Positions 46,191 to 58,479 of a stretch of DNA of 64,000 bases are shown piece by piece. The position numbers and the translations under genes were made by a program. Below the pieces are notes generated by a model. That model did no database searches, was not told the DNA's origin, and saw only the letters and a list, made by a program, of their open reading frames with translations. The first letter of the stretch is position 1. Every line of letters begins with the position of its first letter. This DNA comes from Sialis fuliginosa (taxonomy: Eukaryota; Arthropoda; Insecta; Megaloptera; Sialidae), in the NCBI GenBank assembly GCA_961205875.1, contig OY540817.1:4189001-4253000 (forward strand). Direction: 5' to 3'.

Positions 46191-46508
46191 CATAGAATAT
46201 CAATTACAAAAAATTCCTTCATTTATTCTTGTTTTCGTATTTTTAGATATTTTAACAACACATACAATCAAAGAAGTACAAATTCGACATTGTAAAATCA
46301 TAGAAACCTGTCAAAATTACAGAACGTATTGCCAACTTAAGAATAGTAAAATCGACACTTTCCAAATAGACAAAATTGTCTGTGATAGCTTTTTCATGAT
46401 TTTGCAATATCAAATTCGTACTTCTTTGATTGTATATGTTGTTAAAATATCAAAAAATACGAAGACAAGCATAAATAAAGGATTTCTTGTAATTGATATT
46501 CTATTATA
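46191..46508. repeat. Foldback repeat, ~130-bp arms
   Basis: ATAGAATATCAATTACAA is mirrored at the right end, and the arms continue through TCTTTGATTGTATGTGTTG-like and GAATTTG.TAC parts. The 122-codon + strand frame across it is created by the palindrome. Confidence 0.85.
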
Positions 46509-46538
46509 CATTTATAACATTTGAATACATTTTCGTGG

Positions 46539-46570
46539 TGACGTTAATTCCCGCGCCAACGCTGATTGGT
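46539..46570. promoter_or_regulatory. E2F-like and CCAAT-like site cluster
   Basis: TGACGTTA (46539-46546), TTCCCGCGCCAA (46548-46559) and ATTGG (46565-46569, an inverted CCAAT) stand close together in AT-rich DNA. No gene is visible nearby, so this is only a motif observation. Confidence 0.25.
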
Positions 46571-46889
46571 CAATGATCTATACATAACTTGATGGGAGCC
46601 CCGCTCGACTTCGAATAAACGCGACTTCCTCGCTTCAAAACGATTCAGAAGGCTTAGAAGAAATGAGTCCCGACTGTATCAGAATTTATTGTTTTCGTCC
46701 GGTACAATATTATTTGAAAAGAGAAATAATAATGCAGTTGGATTAAGGTTATGTTCTAATACTAGGGGATATAAATTTTAAATGTAATAAACTTATTAAA
46801 CATCGTTTTCACTTATCGCTAACTATTTACGCAGCACACGCAAGAATACCTCTCTGACGATCGTTTTTACACAAAATATCCACAAAATT

Positions 46890-47010
46890 ATACCTTTATA
46901 CCTTTCTCGTGAAACACTATCTATTCGTGAAAACCGAAATAAAATCCGTTCAGTAGTAACTGAGAAAATTATGCACAGACAGACTGACACAGCTTTGTTT
47001 TATACTATGT
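46890..47010 (+). mobile_element. Retroposon tail fragment
   Basis: The pattern 'gaaaaccgaaataaaatccgttcagtagtaactgag...cacagacagactgaca' is a degenerate retroposon tail. Confidence 0.5.
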
Positions 47011-47552
47011 ATAGATTAACCTTTTAAGGACAGGGATTTTAACGTTGAAATCGACTTTTTCATTTACACAAAATTTGTACATAAAATCAATTAATTTCTC
47101 ACGTGGCGTGCCCGATCAAGTTGATGGTCGATAAATCAACCAGTCCCGCCCGTAACAGAAAGTCCACTGTAAAAAATTCAGTTTCGACGATTTGAGGAGG
47201 TTTTCCTACGTAATTTGATGCGCTGAATACGAAAAAAATTGTGAAAAAAATCTTGGATGAAAAAAATCGCATTTCAAGATCAAATTTATTGTTGTTGCTA
47301 TTTTATGATAACTTCAAAATGTGTAGCCCACGTTTTGTGATGAGTTGAGTATGGAAAAAATATCCATATGGGTCACAAATGTAACCCCCGGTTTCGAAAA
47401 AACGGGCCGCGGTGAATGACGAGGCGCACAGCCGTCTTGTTATGCGGGCTTTTCAAATATATACAACGCGGAGGGTTCTTTACGATTGTGTAGAGTATTT
47501 GTGTAAGTAATGTATAATAATTTATTTTATTAAAAACATAATTTTTACAATT

Positions 47553-47659
47553 TAGGTCAGAAAAAAAATATTGGATGATTTGGTCCGTTTTACCTCGCTA
47601 TGAAGGTAAAACGGACCAAAAGGAGGGTTTTGGAAATCATCCAATATCTTTTTTTCTGT
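47553..47659. repeat. Hairpin with GGTCCGTTTTACC stem
   Basis: TTGGTCCGTTTTACCT, a short loop and AGGTAAAACGGACCAA form a near-perfect inner stem. An outer ATTGGATGATTT and AAATCATCCAAT stem encloses it. Confidence 0.85.
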
Positions 47660-47945
47660 AATTTATAATTAATTAATAATTAATACATATCATAAAGACA
47701 TAACGACTGATTTATGATGTTACAAAACATCAATAATAAAACATATATTTTCTTTGAAAAACTCGTTTTTTATTAAGTGAGCCGTTTTGCCTTCTGTTCC
47801 CCTAATAGAAATTGCTCCATTATGTTGTGTTTTTAAGTTATTTCCACCTTTTTTCCAAACATTTTCAACCGCATAAAAGTGAGTCCGCGTAAATGGAGGG
47901 ATAACTGTAAATATTTCTTTTATACTTTTACGTTATCTTAGATAT

Positions 47946-48326
47946 AGTCCGAGAGGTGAGCGACAAAATATTGCAACTACTTTATAAAGGCTGATTTTTT
48001 TATATTACGTCACATTTGTGGTGTAGAGATACAGCCTGCCGTCAGTCAGCTAGTTTCGTTAGCGTTTGGCGCGGGGGCAGATTTAACTTTGTAAAAAATT
48101 GATACACGTTGCAACTACTTTATAAAATCTGAAAATTTATTTGTAAACAGTATATTAAGTAAGAACCCCTTTTATCATAATCAGCCTTCAAAATATTGCA
48201 ACCGGGCGCGTCAGTAGCGCATTTAACTTTACGAGTTTAACGCGCTGCTGACGCGCCCGGTTGCAAGATTTTGAAAATCAGCCTTTATAAAGTAGTTGCA
48301 ATATTTTGTCGCTCACCTCTCCGACT
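47946..48326. mobile_element. MITE with 55-bp inverted ends, plus inner GC-rich hairpin
   Basis: GTCCGAGAGGTGAGCGACAA continuing to ACTTTATAAAGGCTGATTTT is mirrored at the right end, with TA on both sides. Inside, GCAACCGGGCGCGTCAG is mirrored at 48245-48266, a second palindrome (48180-48290). Confidence 0.9.
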
Positions 48327-50039
48327 AATATTAGTATATTAATATAAAACCCAACACATATAAGTACTTTAGTATATATACATATAGAAGTTATTTTTCA
48401 TGTTGACATTACATTTCATTTGAACCCTTGCGAAGCGGGGAGTTTAATCCGATTAATTTTATTTTGGTCTCTACTCACTTCATTTCTTCCAGCTTTTGTA
48501 TAGTGTTAACTTGATGTGGGTTTCTATAGAGAAGGCCATGCTAATGGTGTGCCACCAACTTTTTGTAGTTCTTTTTGTATAGGCAGATATATCTCAATGA
48601 AGTTAAAGAGAGAGAAATGTTGTAAATAATTAAATAACGTAATGTGGCTGTACAGAAATAAATGGCATTAGTATAATTAAAAAAAGGCTACCACGGGAAT
48701 TTCTTATAACAGACAAAAATATAAAATTTTACTCTTCTATGATTTGTCGTATATGAGTTACAGCGTGTAGTTGTAGTTTGTTTATGCAGTTGTATAAATG
48801 AAAAGTGCAGTTATAAAAGCTAATTTGTGTATATATACACACACTGCTTGTCACAATTAGTGGGACACTTTTTCAATGTAACACAGTTTTGTTAAAACAT
48901 ATCATATTAATATGAAAATTCAGAAAATTCATTAATGTGTTGTTGTTTCAAAGCTCAAAGAGTAACAGCTTTGTACGTGCTTTGATAGCGGGTGTACAAC
49001 TCTTGGGGGGGGGGGGGGGGGGAAATGGAAAGTGGCAATTTAAAGTATTGATACAAAAAGTTTAAGAACTGTTTATTCCAAGATAATGATAAAATTCACA
49101 TTTTTATACATAAAACTTATTTGGACCCTAAAGGTAATAAAAAATTTTTTATATCAATATATAATTCTATTTACCACCTGTTATCATTCCCTAAATTTAG
49201 GTCATCAGAAATATAGGGAAATATGAAAAAACATTTTTAAATCTTCAAGGGTTGTTAGAAATAATCACAATAAATATAAATTTCAATAAAATCCAGTAAT
49301 TTTCAACCACTTTTCTACCCTTCAGTATTCAACCCCCTGTGTATAACAATTAATTCGAACAACGTAGGTAAAGATAAATTTTTGAAATTTACAAAATGGG
49401 TAGTAAACTATGTAGACAACAGATCCATATGTTAAAAATCTAAAATAAATTGTAAGGGTAGGCATCAACCTTTAAATACTATACCGTCCCCAATATTAGG
49501 GTAGAAGATTCAATTCAAGTGTGATTCTATAAAAAATCAATGAAAGTTCTTATTTGAAGATTTTTGTGAAAATTGTGTGCACCAAAATTCACCCCTACGG
49601 ATGTAGCTACTCTAAATTTAAAAAAAATATACACTTTTAGTAAAACATCGTATCTAGAAATTTAGCGGAATTTTTTTATCATCCTTTCAAAAAATAAAAG
49701 ACCCACATTTGATCTTTCTTCACTGGTAAAATTAAAACAATACACTATCAGAGACAACCCTTAAACTCTTATTTCTTAAAATTAAATAAATTTTATTTCA
49801 ATTTATATACAGTAGAACTTCTATAACTTCTAAGCTACGGGACCAAAAATTCTCGGAATTAGAACTTACAGGGTACCCCTTCTATCACAATACCGATCTA
49901 ATGAACGAAAAAAATTATACAATTTTTTTTTTAATTTTCTCTTGATGAAATGACCCATATAGCTGTCAACGTTGAATCAGAAGTTTACTTTATCCTTCAA
50001 CTACTGGAAAAACGAAGAAACTGTGGTTTCTTAGTCTCT
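48327..50039. other. No recognised gene
   Basis: AT-rich DNA with a poly-G run (49004-49021) and a Tc1-like end motif (TAGTGGGACACTTTTTC near 48861) whose partner I could not find. No coding signal. Confidence 0.5.
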
Positions 50040-50079
50040 TAAACTAAAAATATACACCTTAACCACAATAAAACAATGT

Positions 50080-50124
50080 CACTCGACACGTGTTTCGACT
50101 TCTCAAGAAGTCCTCATCAGGAGC
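50080..50124 (-). ncRNA. Hammerhead-ribozyme-like motif, intact core
   Basis: On the minus strand: stem I GCTC, core CTGATGA, one extra base, stem II GACTTC with GAAGTC closed by TTGA, core GAAA, a very short stem III (AC with GT, ACGT loop), cleavage triplet GTC, then GAGT completing stem I. This is a type I fold. All core bases I can check are conserved. Confidence 0.7.
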
Positions 50125-50231
50125 CTAACAGTTCCAGACTGATACAGTCTTGGTCAAACCTTATATGTACACTAAAAGAGCTTTATAGTATAATAAGGTT
50201 TGACCAAGACTGTATCAATCTGGAACGGTTA

Positions 50232-50276
50232 GGCTCCTGATGAGGACTTCTTGTGAAGTCAAAACACGTGTCGAGT
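50232..50276 (+). ncRNA. Hammerhead-like motif with a G12-to-A change
   Basis: Plus-strand mirror of the previous motif. It reads GAAGTCAAAAC where the other has GAAGTCGAAAC, so the conserved core G before AAA is lost. Probably inactive. Confidence 0.6.
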
Positions 50277-50987
50277 GACATTGTTTTATTGTGGTTAAGG
50301 TGTATATTTTTAGTTTATCCATCACGATATGAAATATGAGTATCAGGGATGCTTTCATGAGTATTCTAGATTTTTAGAAAGAGTAAAGACGCTCTAGTAC
50401 GCAGGTCTTTGAAAAATTGAAAAAACACGTGTATTTTAAATAGGAAAATCACCCCCCTCTGGTAATGGCTATTTTATAAGATAGAGGGCTGAAACTTTTT
50501 CTACAATATTTTTGAATTATTTGGAGCTAATTTGGGGGGCGGCCCGGTCAAAATTCATCCTAACCCCATATAAGGACCACCCTAATATACATAGATGAAT
50601 GTATAAGTATATACATATATTGTATATGTATATATACAAACACAGCTATATACATATAATCTGATGTAGACAAACAAAACCGTTTTGAGTAAACATGTTC
50701 AATGAACTTAATTAATAATTGGTGTTTGTCCTAGAATCTAGAAGTCTAGAGAATCATCATCACAATGTACACTACATTGACAAGTGAATTTGATGCTAGT
50801 CAAATAATCTATGCGATGAGGAACTTGACAATATTAAGTTACTACAATATACATATATACGTATTGTACAATGTACATTAATCAGTAGTAAAGTTACTCT
50901 GTCTTGAAACGGAAATCTGTTTGCTCCGTTGTCAATTTCCACTCTCTTTCCTTTTTTATACTCATGTATATGAAATATACATCTCTA

Positions 50988-51592
50988 TACAGGGTGGTCT
51001 AGTTTGGGATACAGATATTTTAAAAGCTGATTCTTTGGCTCATTGTGAGTAAACAATTGTACGGGAAGGGAGGGTCTATCTTAAACACCCTCTGAGCTAC
51101 AAAGTATTTAAAAACTTCCTTAGAGTAGTAAACAAAGATCATCTCATAACTTCCAAAGTAACGTAACTAGAGCAACCACAATGAGTCAGTTTCATAAGTA
51201 ATTAACTAACGTATTTTTCAGTATTAGCGTTATTGCTAGCCGTGTCCCCCGTTCAATGTTATTGCTCAAAAAATTTCAAAAAAATAAACATATTTTTTGA
51301 CTTTGATGAGCAATAACTCTGAACTGGAAAGACGGTAGTAATAACGCTAATACTGAAAAATACGTTAGTTAATTACTTATGAAACTGATTCATTGTGGTT
51401 GTTCTAGTTACGTTACTTTGGAAGTTATGAGATGATTTTTGTTTGTAAGTACTACTCTAATGAAGTTTTTAAACAGCCTGTAGCTCAGAGGGTGTTGAAG
51501 ATAGACCCCACCTGTCCGTACAATTTTTTACTAACAATGAGTCAAGGAATTAGCTCTTAAAATATCTGTATCCCAAACCGGACCATCCTGTA
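50988..51592. mobile_element. Foldback MITE with TACAGGGTGGTC ends
   Basis: Arms of about 230 bp: TACAGGGTGGTCTAGTTTGG at the left, mirrored by CCGGACCATCCTGTA at the right. It is TA-flanked. A partial copy lies at 43235. Confidence 0.9.
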
Positions 51593-53160
51593 TATAAAAA
51601 TGAATGTTTGTTTGTATGAGGCTTATAGACTCTGGAATCAGTGAACCGATTTCAATGCGGTTTTCACCAATAATGAGATAATTTTTCTGAGCAATATCGT
51701 GGGTATTAATATTTTATGAAAACCTAAGATTTAACATCAGAAAACTAAAACAAATCTTTATCAAGTCGTGTTTTGTTTCCATAATGTGACATTATACAAC
51801 TGTCATTTATATAAGAACATAGCAGCCATGGAATAAACAATTATATAATTTACAAGAATTTACGGTTTCAATATTTAATTTGATTTAGGTTATTATGTAT
51901 ACGTCTCTTTCAAATATTTTGTCGAACAATTGGATGATTTTTGACATATGTTAACATGTTAAAAAAATGTATAAGCTGATATACTAAAAATGAGATATTA
52001 ACTCTTCAACTTATTTGCCAATTTATCAATTTTAATTGACATTTTCGGTGATTTTTGTATATTTTTTTAAGGGGAGAGAGAGCAAAAAAATAAATCTCGC
52101 CCAGGATGCCAGACTTACTAAAGCCGGCATTGCAGACTTTCAGGATTATGTATAAGAAAGTCCTGTGGCTTCCATGGCAGATTTTTTTTTTATAAAAAAT
52201 TGGTAAAAATTATCATAATTAAATTTTGCATCTAATGCTTGAAATCTATACTTTAGGATTATTATTATACGTAATATTTACTCACGCCTGATCATGCTCG
52301 TGACACGATATTATAAATTTAATTTTTTAAATGTATTTGAGTTGATATTTTTATGGCAAAATGATATTTGATGCATGAAAATATAGTAAACATTTATTTT
52401 ATTTTAAACATTGTTAAAGTATATTTTTTATATAAAAAATTGCGTGAAAAGTTGAAATTTTCAAACCGCAAGTCCGTATCTCAAATCGTTCTTACATAAG
52501 TTATGGCCTATCAAAGTTAAAATTTTTAGAAATTTTGGAGGAAAACTGCCATAAACTTTGAACGTGTGGTTCCACTTTTCACTTATAATAAATATAATTT
52601 TAACGAAATCTAAAATTCCAATTTTTTAATTATTTTTTCGTGATTTAAATTTCATTTTATCATAAAAATATCAACTCAAATACATAAAAAAATATAATTT
52701 AAAATAGCTCTGTATACATAAATATAACAATTTTTGATCCATACTAATTATAAATGACTACATAATTTCTTTCATAAAAAACATTAAACTTTATATGAAT
52801 ATTCGGCGCGTGCCAAATAGCATTTTAAAGTCTTCATTAGGGCAAATGCGCTGCCAACTTGCATAATTGATGAGGCAATGTCAACATCAACACAGTTCAT
52901 TTCTCCTTTAATCTATCACAAGCTAACAGGTTTTGACGACCCCTATGCAAATTGGGTTGTTGAAATTTGAAACCGTTGTAAAAATATGCTCGGGTAACGA
53001 TCAACTTTGAATATATTCATATGAGATGTGATTTTTTTTTATATCGATGTCAATTACACTCATGTAAAATACAAAAAGAATTTGTTAACGTGAAAAATGA
53101 CACTGGGAATCGGTTTTGTAAGACTTACCTTATACTATATGTATATTTCATATAGTTATG
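51593..53160. other. Repeat-derived AT-rich DNA
   Basis: It holds a degenerate element start ('gaatgtttgtttgtatgaggc...accgatttcaa' at 51600-51660), a fragment related to 58.2 kb (ATGTATAAGAAAGTCCTGTGG at 52147), and a match to the end of the repeat at 1-546 (GAAATTTTCAAACCGCAAGTC at 52455). No gene is seen. Confidence 0.5.
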
Positions 53161-54179
53161 TACAGTCAACTGCATTAATGGTCTTGCATTTTGTATTCAT
53201 TTTCGTTTATCACAAACTTAGTAGGCTCCTCCCATTTGATTATAATAATATTTAAATCATTTCTCCATGTATCAAACAAAGACAGATATTTTGAAATTCA
53301 TTTGCTAGATAAAGAACTACTCTTCGTTTATAGTACTCATATATATTTGTGCAATTAAATTATTATCTAATCTATTGGAAATTGTATAAGTAAATTTTGT
53401 AGAAATAAATATTTGATATTCCGAATTTTAGTATTTAAATATATTAAACTTGATATAAAATAAATATATGTCTCATTAATATGGATAAGGTGAAGATTAA
53501 AACGTTTTGAAGGGGGGGTAGGAGTATGTAAGCCCCCCCCCCCCACTGAAAGGCGAAGAATATTCGTTGAATGTTATGCTCCCCTTAAAAAAACTTATAA
53601 ATTTAAAGCAATAAAGGGGGTGGGATCATAGGGGTCATACCCCATAAGAAACAACATATGTAAAACTATAGCAAATCAAATAAAAATTTCTTAATTTAAT
53701 ATACTACAATTCTTTTGCTTCGAACTTCAAAACTTGTTTTGTCTACCCCCCTTTGAAATTTAAAGTTAGTATTGTTAAACCAATTTTTTCAATTTCGGAT
53801 TTTGATGGCAATATCCATTTTAACCTTCTCTGAATCCATTTTGATTATTTTCGACTTGATGGCTATGTGCCGATCTGTAGTCGTTAAAAAACGACAAAGA
53901 AAGTCCAGTGATAGTCATTGCACCTTTTTAAATGTAATTTAAAAATTTATAAATTTTAAACTAGCCATTATAATGCCTAATGATTATAAAAAAGGAATTT
54001 GAAATTTTTATATTTTGTTAAATATGTATACCTACGAGTGGGTTAAAATTAACGCATGTGTTATTGCAAAAGTAATGATTTTAATCTTTATATTTATATT
54101 ACAAGAAACGCAAATTATTATTGCAAATAAACTGCCCTGATCGACACAAGACTTTTTTATACATCATGATACAGATGAA

Positions 54180-54759
54180 CAGTGGCGTAGCTAAACCGAG
54201 CGAGGTCGTCAGCGAAATTCACTTTGCGGGGCCCTTCGACTTCAAAAGACCTTTTTTTAGTATTTAATTTCCGAAAAACATTTTTTTACCTTACAAAATT
54301 TCTATAATTTACAAAACTTTACGATAGGGCTGATAAGCAGAACTAACGAGTCTGGGAATCCAATATATTTATTTAAATAATAATAATGTTAATGTATCAT
54401 GGATGATTTAAAAAAATTTTGTGTATGAAATATATCGAGGGTTCGATTTTCAAAAAATGATTGTTGCAAATATATACATTTAAAATAAAGCACGTGATTG
54501 TCGGTGGTTGAAATGAAAATGAATTATGGGTACTAAATTTCTATTGGTAGATAGGGAAAAGAGAGGAACACGAGTCCGTTGGGAAGTGGTAGACAAAGAA
54601 AGAGCTTAAAAGGATAGAAATATAATATATCGTCAAATACGACTCTAATAAATGCTACTGACTTGTACGTTTTTTTTTAATGGTGATTTTTTGCGAGGCC
54701 CCCTAAGATGCGAGGCCGTCAGCGGTCGCCGACGTCGCCGACGCCTAGCTACGCCACTG
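54180..54759. mobile_element. hAT element (CAGTGGCGTAG ends), TSD CAGATGAA
   Basis: CAGTGGCGTAGCTAAACCG and the inverse end TAGCTACGCCACTG are flanked by a perfect CAGATGAA (54172-54179 and 54760-54767). The right end is GC-rich with GCCGACGTCGCCGACGCC. No transposase. Confidence 0.95.
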
Positions 54760-55189
54760 CAGATGAAAATTACATTAGTTAATACTTTCTGCTAAGAAAT
54801 TGAATATAAACTACATTACATTAATTGTTGTTTTTGTTAATGTTCGAGATAATATATTTTAATTCTATTCTGTGATTTTATTTCAAATGTTTGTATTATA
54901 AATCGGTATAATAATTTTTATGTTTAAAAAAATGTTGTTTTGTCAATGGCTTCTTATTTATTTAATATTTCAACAGTTTGGCACGTTTTAGATATTATTA
55001 TTTCTATACATCTATTTAATTGACAGTTATAATAATAAATGATTTTATTTTCATAGATAACTATACAGATTTCATATTATTAAAATTAATTTTAAATAAA
55101 AACTAAATTATTATTTTTGGTCAATTCATAAAAGATACAAAAAAAGAATAGAACATAAATTATAGAAAATAATGTTCTCTACAACTTTT

Positions 55190-55430
55190 ATAGTCCAGGC
55201 TGTGGAGGCTAAAATAGATTATTTTTGGGTACAGTTTTAATACTAACAGCATTTGTTACAAATATGGTGTAGAATAATACCCTAAGTTTGCTTCGAATTT
55301 GGTTGTCCGCGACAGAAATTATCCATGGTTCATTTGCAAAATTCTTAAGATTTTCTGATTTTTGGTAAATAGCGGTCTAAATAAGTATTATACAAAAAAA
55401 ATTTCATGTAAAATTTTGAAAAAAAAATTA
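55190..55430 (+). repeat. Dispersed repeat shared with 63815-64000
   Basis: Shares GTGTAGAATAATACCCTAA, TTGGTTGTCCGCGACAG, TTATCCATGGT and AAATAGCGGTCTAAATAAGT with the window end. Confidence 0.8.
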
Positions 55431-56457
55431 AAAAATGATTTGTTTATCCGTTACGCTGATTAAAATGGCTGAAAACACAAGCTGTAATAACTAATAAAGT
55501 TGAACGTTTTTTAAGTTGATATCCCTGGAAAATAAACATTGTGTAGTACAGAACATTAACTGAAAATAAGGACCTGATATTTTCAATTGTTTTTGTTTAA
55601 TTAAATTATTAATAATGGTATCATGCTTGTTTATGATTCACAATACAAATTTTTGTAAAACCTTTATTTTTGTAAAACTGTTTGTATGTGTTTCCAAAGA
55701 CTTATATAATCGATTGTCGCCATAAAAAAGTAAAATTTACCAATATGGCAAATAGTGGCATTGAAATCTTATTGTCGAGTCTTTTTTATTATAAACGAAT
55801 ACAGTTGTTTCATAGAACCAGCAACATTAAAAAAATAATAGCCAAAAACCTGCTCCGAACAATTATTTATCTATTAGTGAAAGCCGCATAAAAATCGGTT
55901 CAGTAGTTTTTTAATTATTTTATTGTATATTACACACTTCACAATTTTTATGAAAATTGATTGTTTATACAATTAATTAATTAACTCTACCTAAATAAAA
56001 AAAGTTTATTTTTGTATCTTTTACCGCTTATCTCGAAAAATATGATGTGTAAAACGTAAAATGTAATAGCAAAAAATAATATATTAATATTTAATTGTTA
56101 AAATGTATAAAATAATATCCAAATCCAATATAAATTGTAGATACATATTAGATTTAAAATATACATAAGTAAATAACTATAATAAATATAAGAAATTAGG
56201 TTACAAAAGCAAAATTTGTAATAATAAATCATTATTTGAAATGGACGTATATTTATTGTTTTTATTTAAAATGTTATAACTGCAAGTGTAAGCTCCGCCC
56301 TAGAAAAAGATAACCGATGATGTTTGTCTTTAAAGAAATCTGTTGTAAGCGACTATGGCCTTTAGGGTGCCAGACGAGTTCTGCAGGTGACTGTACATGG
56401 ATAAAAGACAGAAATAAATGTTTTTAGTAAAAATTGTAAAGAATATTACTATCTAAT

Positions 56458-56516
56458 CAAATACAAATCCCCTAACCATAAAAATTGTAAGAGTTTAGAC
56501 TTACACGTGTTTCAAT
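56458..56516 (+). mobile_element. Left half of the 60.2-kb hammerhead element
   Basis: Identical or nearly so to 60199-60270 (TACAAATCCCCTAACCAT to CAATAGCAATGCTATC). It then stops abruptly inside ribozyme stem II and continues as GGAATTCCGGCCGGAA repeats (to about 56600), which may be the end of another element. Confidence 0.75.
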
Positions 56517-57009
56517 AGCAATGCTATCGGAATTCCGGCCGGAAATCACAATTTTATTCAAGTTCCGGCCGGAATTTACGGATTTTCCGGAATTTTTAAA
56601 TTTCATTACTGCTTTCTACTAAGAAATTCATAAATAATATACATTATCTTTGTTTAAAAAATCAAACATAAATATAAAAACATTTTATTAGCAAAAATTT
56701 TAACGGAAATAAGCATTTTATAACACAAATGCAGTTTTTTAACATTTTGTGCAGCAAAAGTATGATTGTAATTATAACATTAATTGACCTTAAAAAAATA
56801 AAAATTAAAATTTTATGATAATATATTAACAAAAATGCCATTATATTACCGAGATTGAACTGTTCAATTATACAGGATGAGTCATATCAGGAAAAAAACT
56901 TGAACAGTTGATCGAGAAAAATATTTCAAGAAAAAAAGTTCATATAAACATGTGTGCGGAAATTCTTCGCGATGGAGATATTTTGTCTAAAATTAGTTTT
57001 TATTTAATA

Positions 57010-57266
57010 TTTTGAGAACCCAATTTGATACAGACCTAACCATCCCACCAAGTTTCAACAATATCGGTTCAGTGGTTTATGAGTTATACGTGTGACAAGG
57101 ATTCGGGGGACAGACGGACAAACGGACGGACAGACACGGAACGAAAAGTGTTTGTATTGACGTGAAACGGATATATCAATTTAAAATTTTGAAATCGAAG
57201 AACATTTTTTTTGTCTCATTTTAAAACGATCACAAAGCTTCTCGTATTTTCGATATTGCGAGGAAG
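57010..57266 (+). mobile_element. TGCTTCCTCG element family, partial copy C
   Basis: Matches the tail of 14984-15768 (ACCAAGTTTCAACAATATCGG, ACAAGGATTCGGGGGACAG, GAAAAGTGTTTG, end TATTGCGAGGAAGCAA). Confidence 0.75.
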
Positions 57267-57274
57267 CAATAAAT

Positions 57275-57706
57275 TGGGATAAATCTTTGTAAGGGAATAT
57301 TTTACAACAAACGTTGTAGACCCATATTATAGTAAATTTAATGCTCTACAAAAAATATTCTATAACATGTGTCGTTCTAGAGATATTTTGAAAAAATAAA
57401 TATTTTGGGATGTCACCCCTCCTCCTTACTCACGATTCTGATGATTTTGAAATGGGACCGTCCTCAAGCCAGACCCAACCATCCAACCAAGTTTCAACAA
57501 TATCGGTTCAGTGGTTCTTTAGTTAAGCGTGTGACAAGGATTCAGGGGACAGACGAGCACACGGACGGACAGACAGACAGACACGAAAAGTGTTTGTGAA
57601 ACGGAAAGATCAATTTAAAATTTTGAAATCGGAGAACATTTTGTTTGTCTCAATCTAAATCGATCACAAAGCTTTTCGTATCTTCGATATTGCGAGAAAG
57701 CAAAAC
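57275..57706 (+). mobile_element. TGCTTCCTCG element family, partial copy D
   Basis: Matches 15310-15768 (TAAATCTTTGTAAGGGAATA, GGGACCGTCCTCAA, GACAAGGATTCAGGGGACAG) and ends TATTGCGAGAAAGCA. It is tandem to copy C. A 64-codon + strand frame here is part of the repeat. Confidence 0.75.
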
Positions 57707-58232
57707 TTTATAATTTGGGAAAAAATACACATAATTATAATCATGTGATAATGTATAAATACAATTACGTGTCAACAATTTGTATACAAACAAGAAGAAA
57801 ACAGAAAATATGAAGATAGTTAACTTATAAACAGAGATGATAGTATGGTGCGACAAAGACACAAACAGCAATATTATAAGAGAGTAGAGACAGCAAATCG
57901 ATAATTTTGTGCTAGGTAAGGAAACGACAACCATCCAAGGTTTTGTTCACGAAGAGATTGTCAACAATTTGAATCAGAGAGCTTTATAAACAACACACAA
58001 GGCTATTGTATGTTCTGACTCGCTGTCGCTATTTCGTGATACCTTTAATGATATATCAATCAGTGTAATTGTTCATCTTCGTAACTTAACTCAATTAAAT
58101 ATTTATCTCAACAGAAATAACTGAAATCAGCAAAATAGGTACTGGTACCAACATGCGCGTATACAATGGGGGGTCATGACACTCCCCAAGAATTAAAAAT
58201 ATCTGCCTTGGGAACCACGGGACTTTCTTATA

Positions 58233-58253
58233 CCTAACCTAACCTAACCTAAC
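58233..58253 (-). repeat. Interstitial (TTAGG)n telomere-type run
   Basis: CCTAA is repeated four times (21 bp), which is the insect telomere motif on the minus strand. It directly follows a 'gggactttcttata' repeat end, also seen near 19050 and 52150. Confidence 0.8.
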
Positions 58254-58479
58254 AGTGAATTGCATACGTGATTCTTTGTTTATTAAAACATTTCTAACAA
58301 ACTAACAAGATAGAATAAAATGAATAATTTTATATTTATATAACAAGTGATTTTTTTAACGTAATAACTGAAAACGGATGTTTACTCTTGTAAATTTTTG
58401 GATTTTTGAATTATTTTTGAAATAAGAAAAACATGTTTTAGATAAAAAATGTCGAGTATGTTATTATCTATAATTTATT

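Larger units (their letters stand above)
50040..50318. mobile_element. Foldback Penelope/retrozyme-like element with a ribozyme in each arm
   Basis: The arms of about 115-120 bp are near-perfect mirrors (TTAACCACAATAAAAC outside, TTGGTCAAACCTTAT inside). Each contains a hammerhead-like motif (entered separately). The presence of hammerheads is a known trait of Penelope-like elements and retrozymes. Confidence 0.75.
53456..56300. mobile_element. 2.8-kb insertion in the TACAGTC MITE
   Basis: Its ends are defined by comparison with the uninterrupted copy at 7024. It has no convincing inverted termini. It contains a hAT element (54180-54759), a poly-C run near 53530, and a repeat shared with the window's right end (55190-55430). 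No transposase or polymerase domain was found. Confidence 0.55.
53161..56395 (+). mobile_element. TACAGTC MITE, second copy, split by a 2.8-kb insertion
   Basis: The left part (53161-53455) matches 7024-7318 and the right part (56301-56395) matches 7318-7414. The join is exact, with TA at both edges of the inserted DNA. Confidence 0.88.

Noticed and set aside
46156..46524. 122-codon + strand frame, the longest gap-free frame in the window
   Set aside because: It spans a foldback whose arms are reverse complements. The copy at the other end and the composition explain the open frame. No known domain.
48841..48900. Tc1-like end 'cacaattagtgggacactttttc'
   Set aside because: No inverted partner found within several kb, so no element could be delimited.
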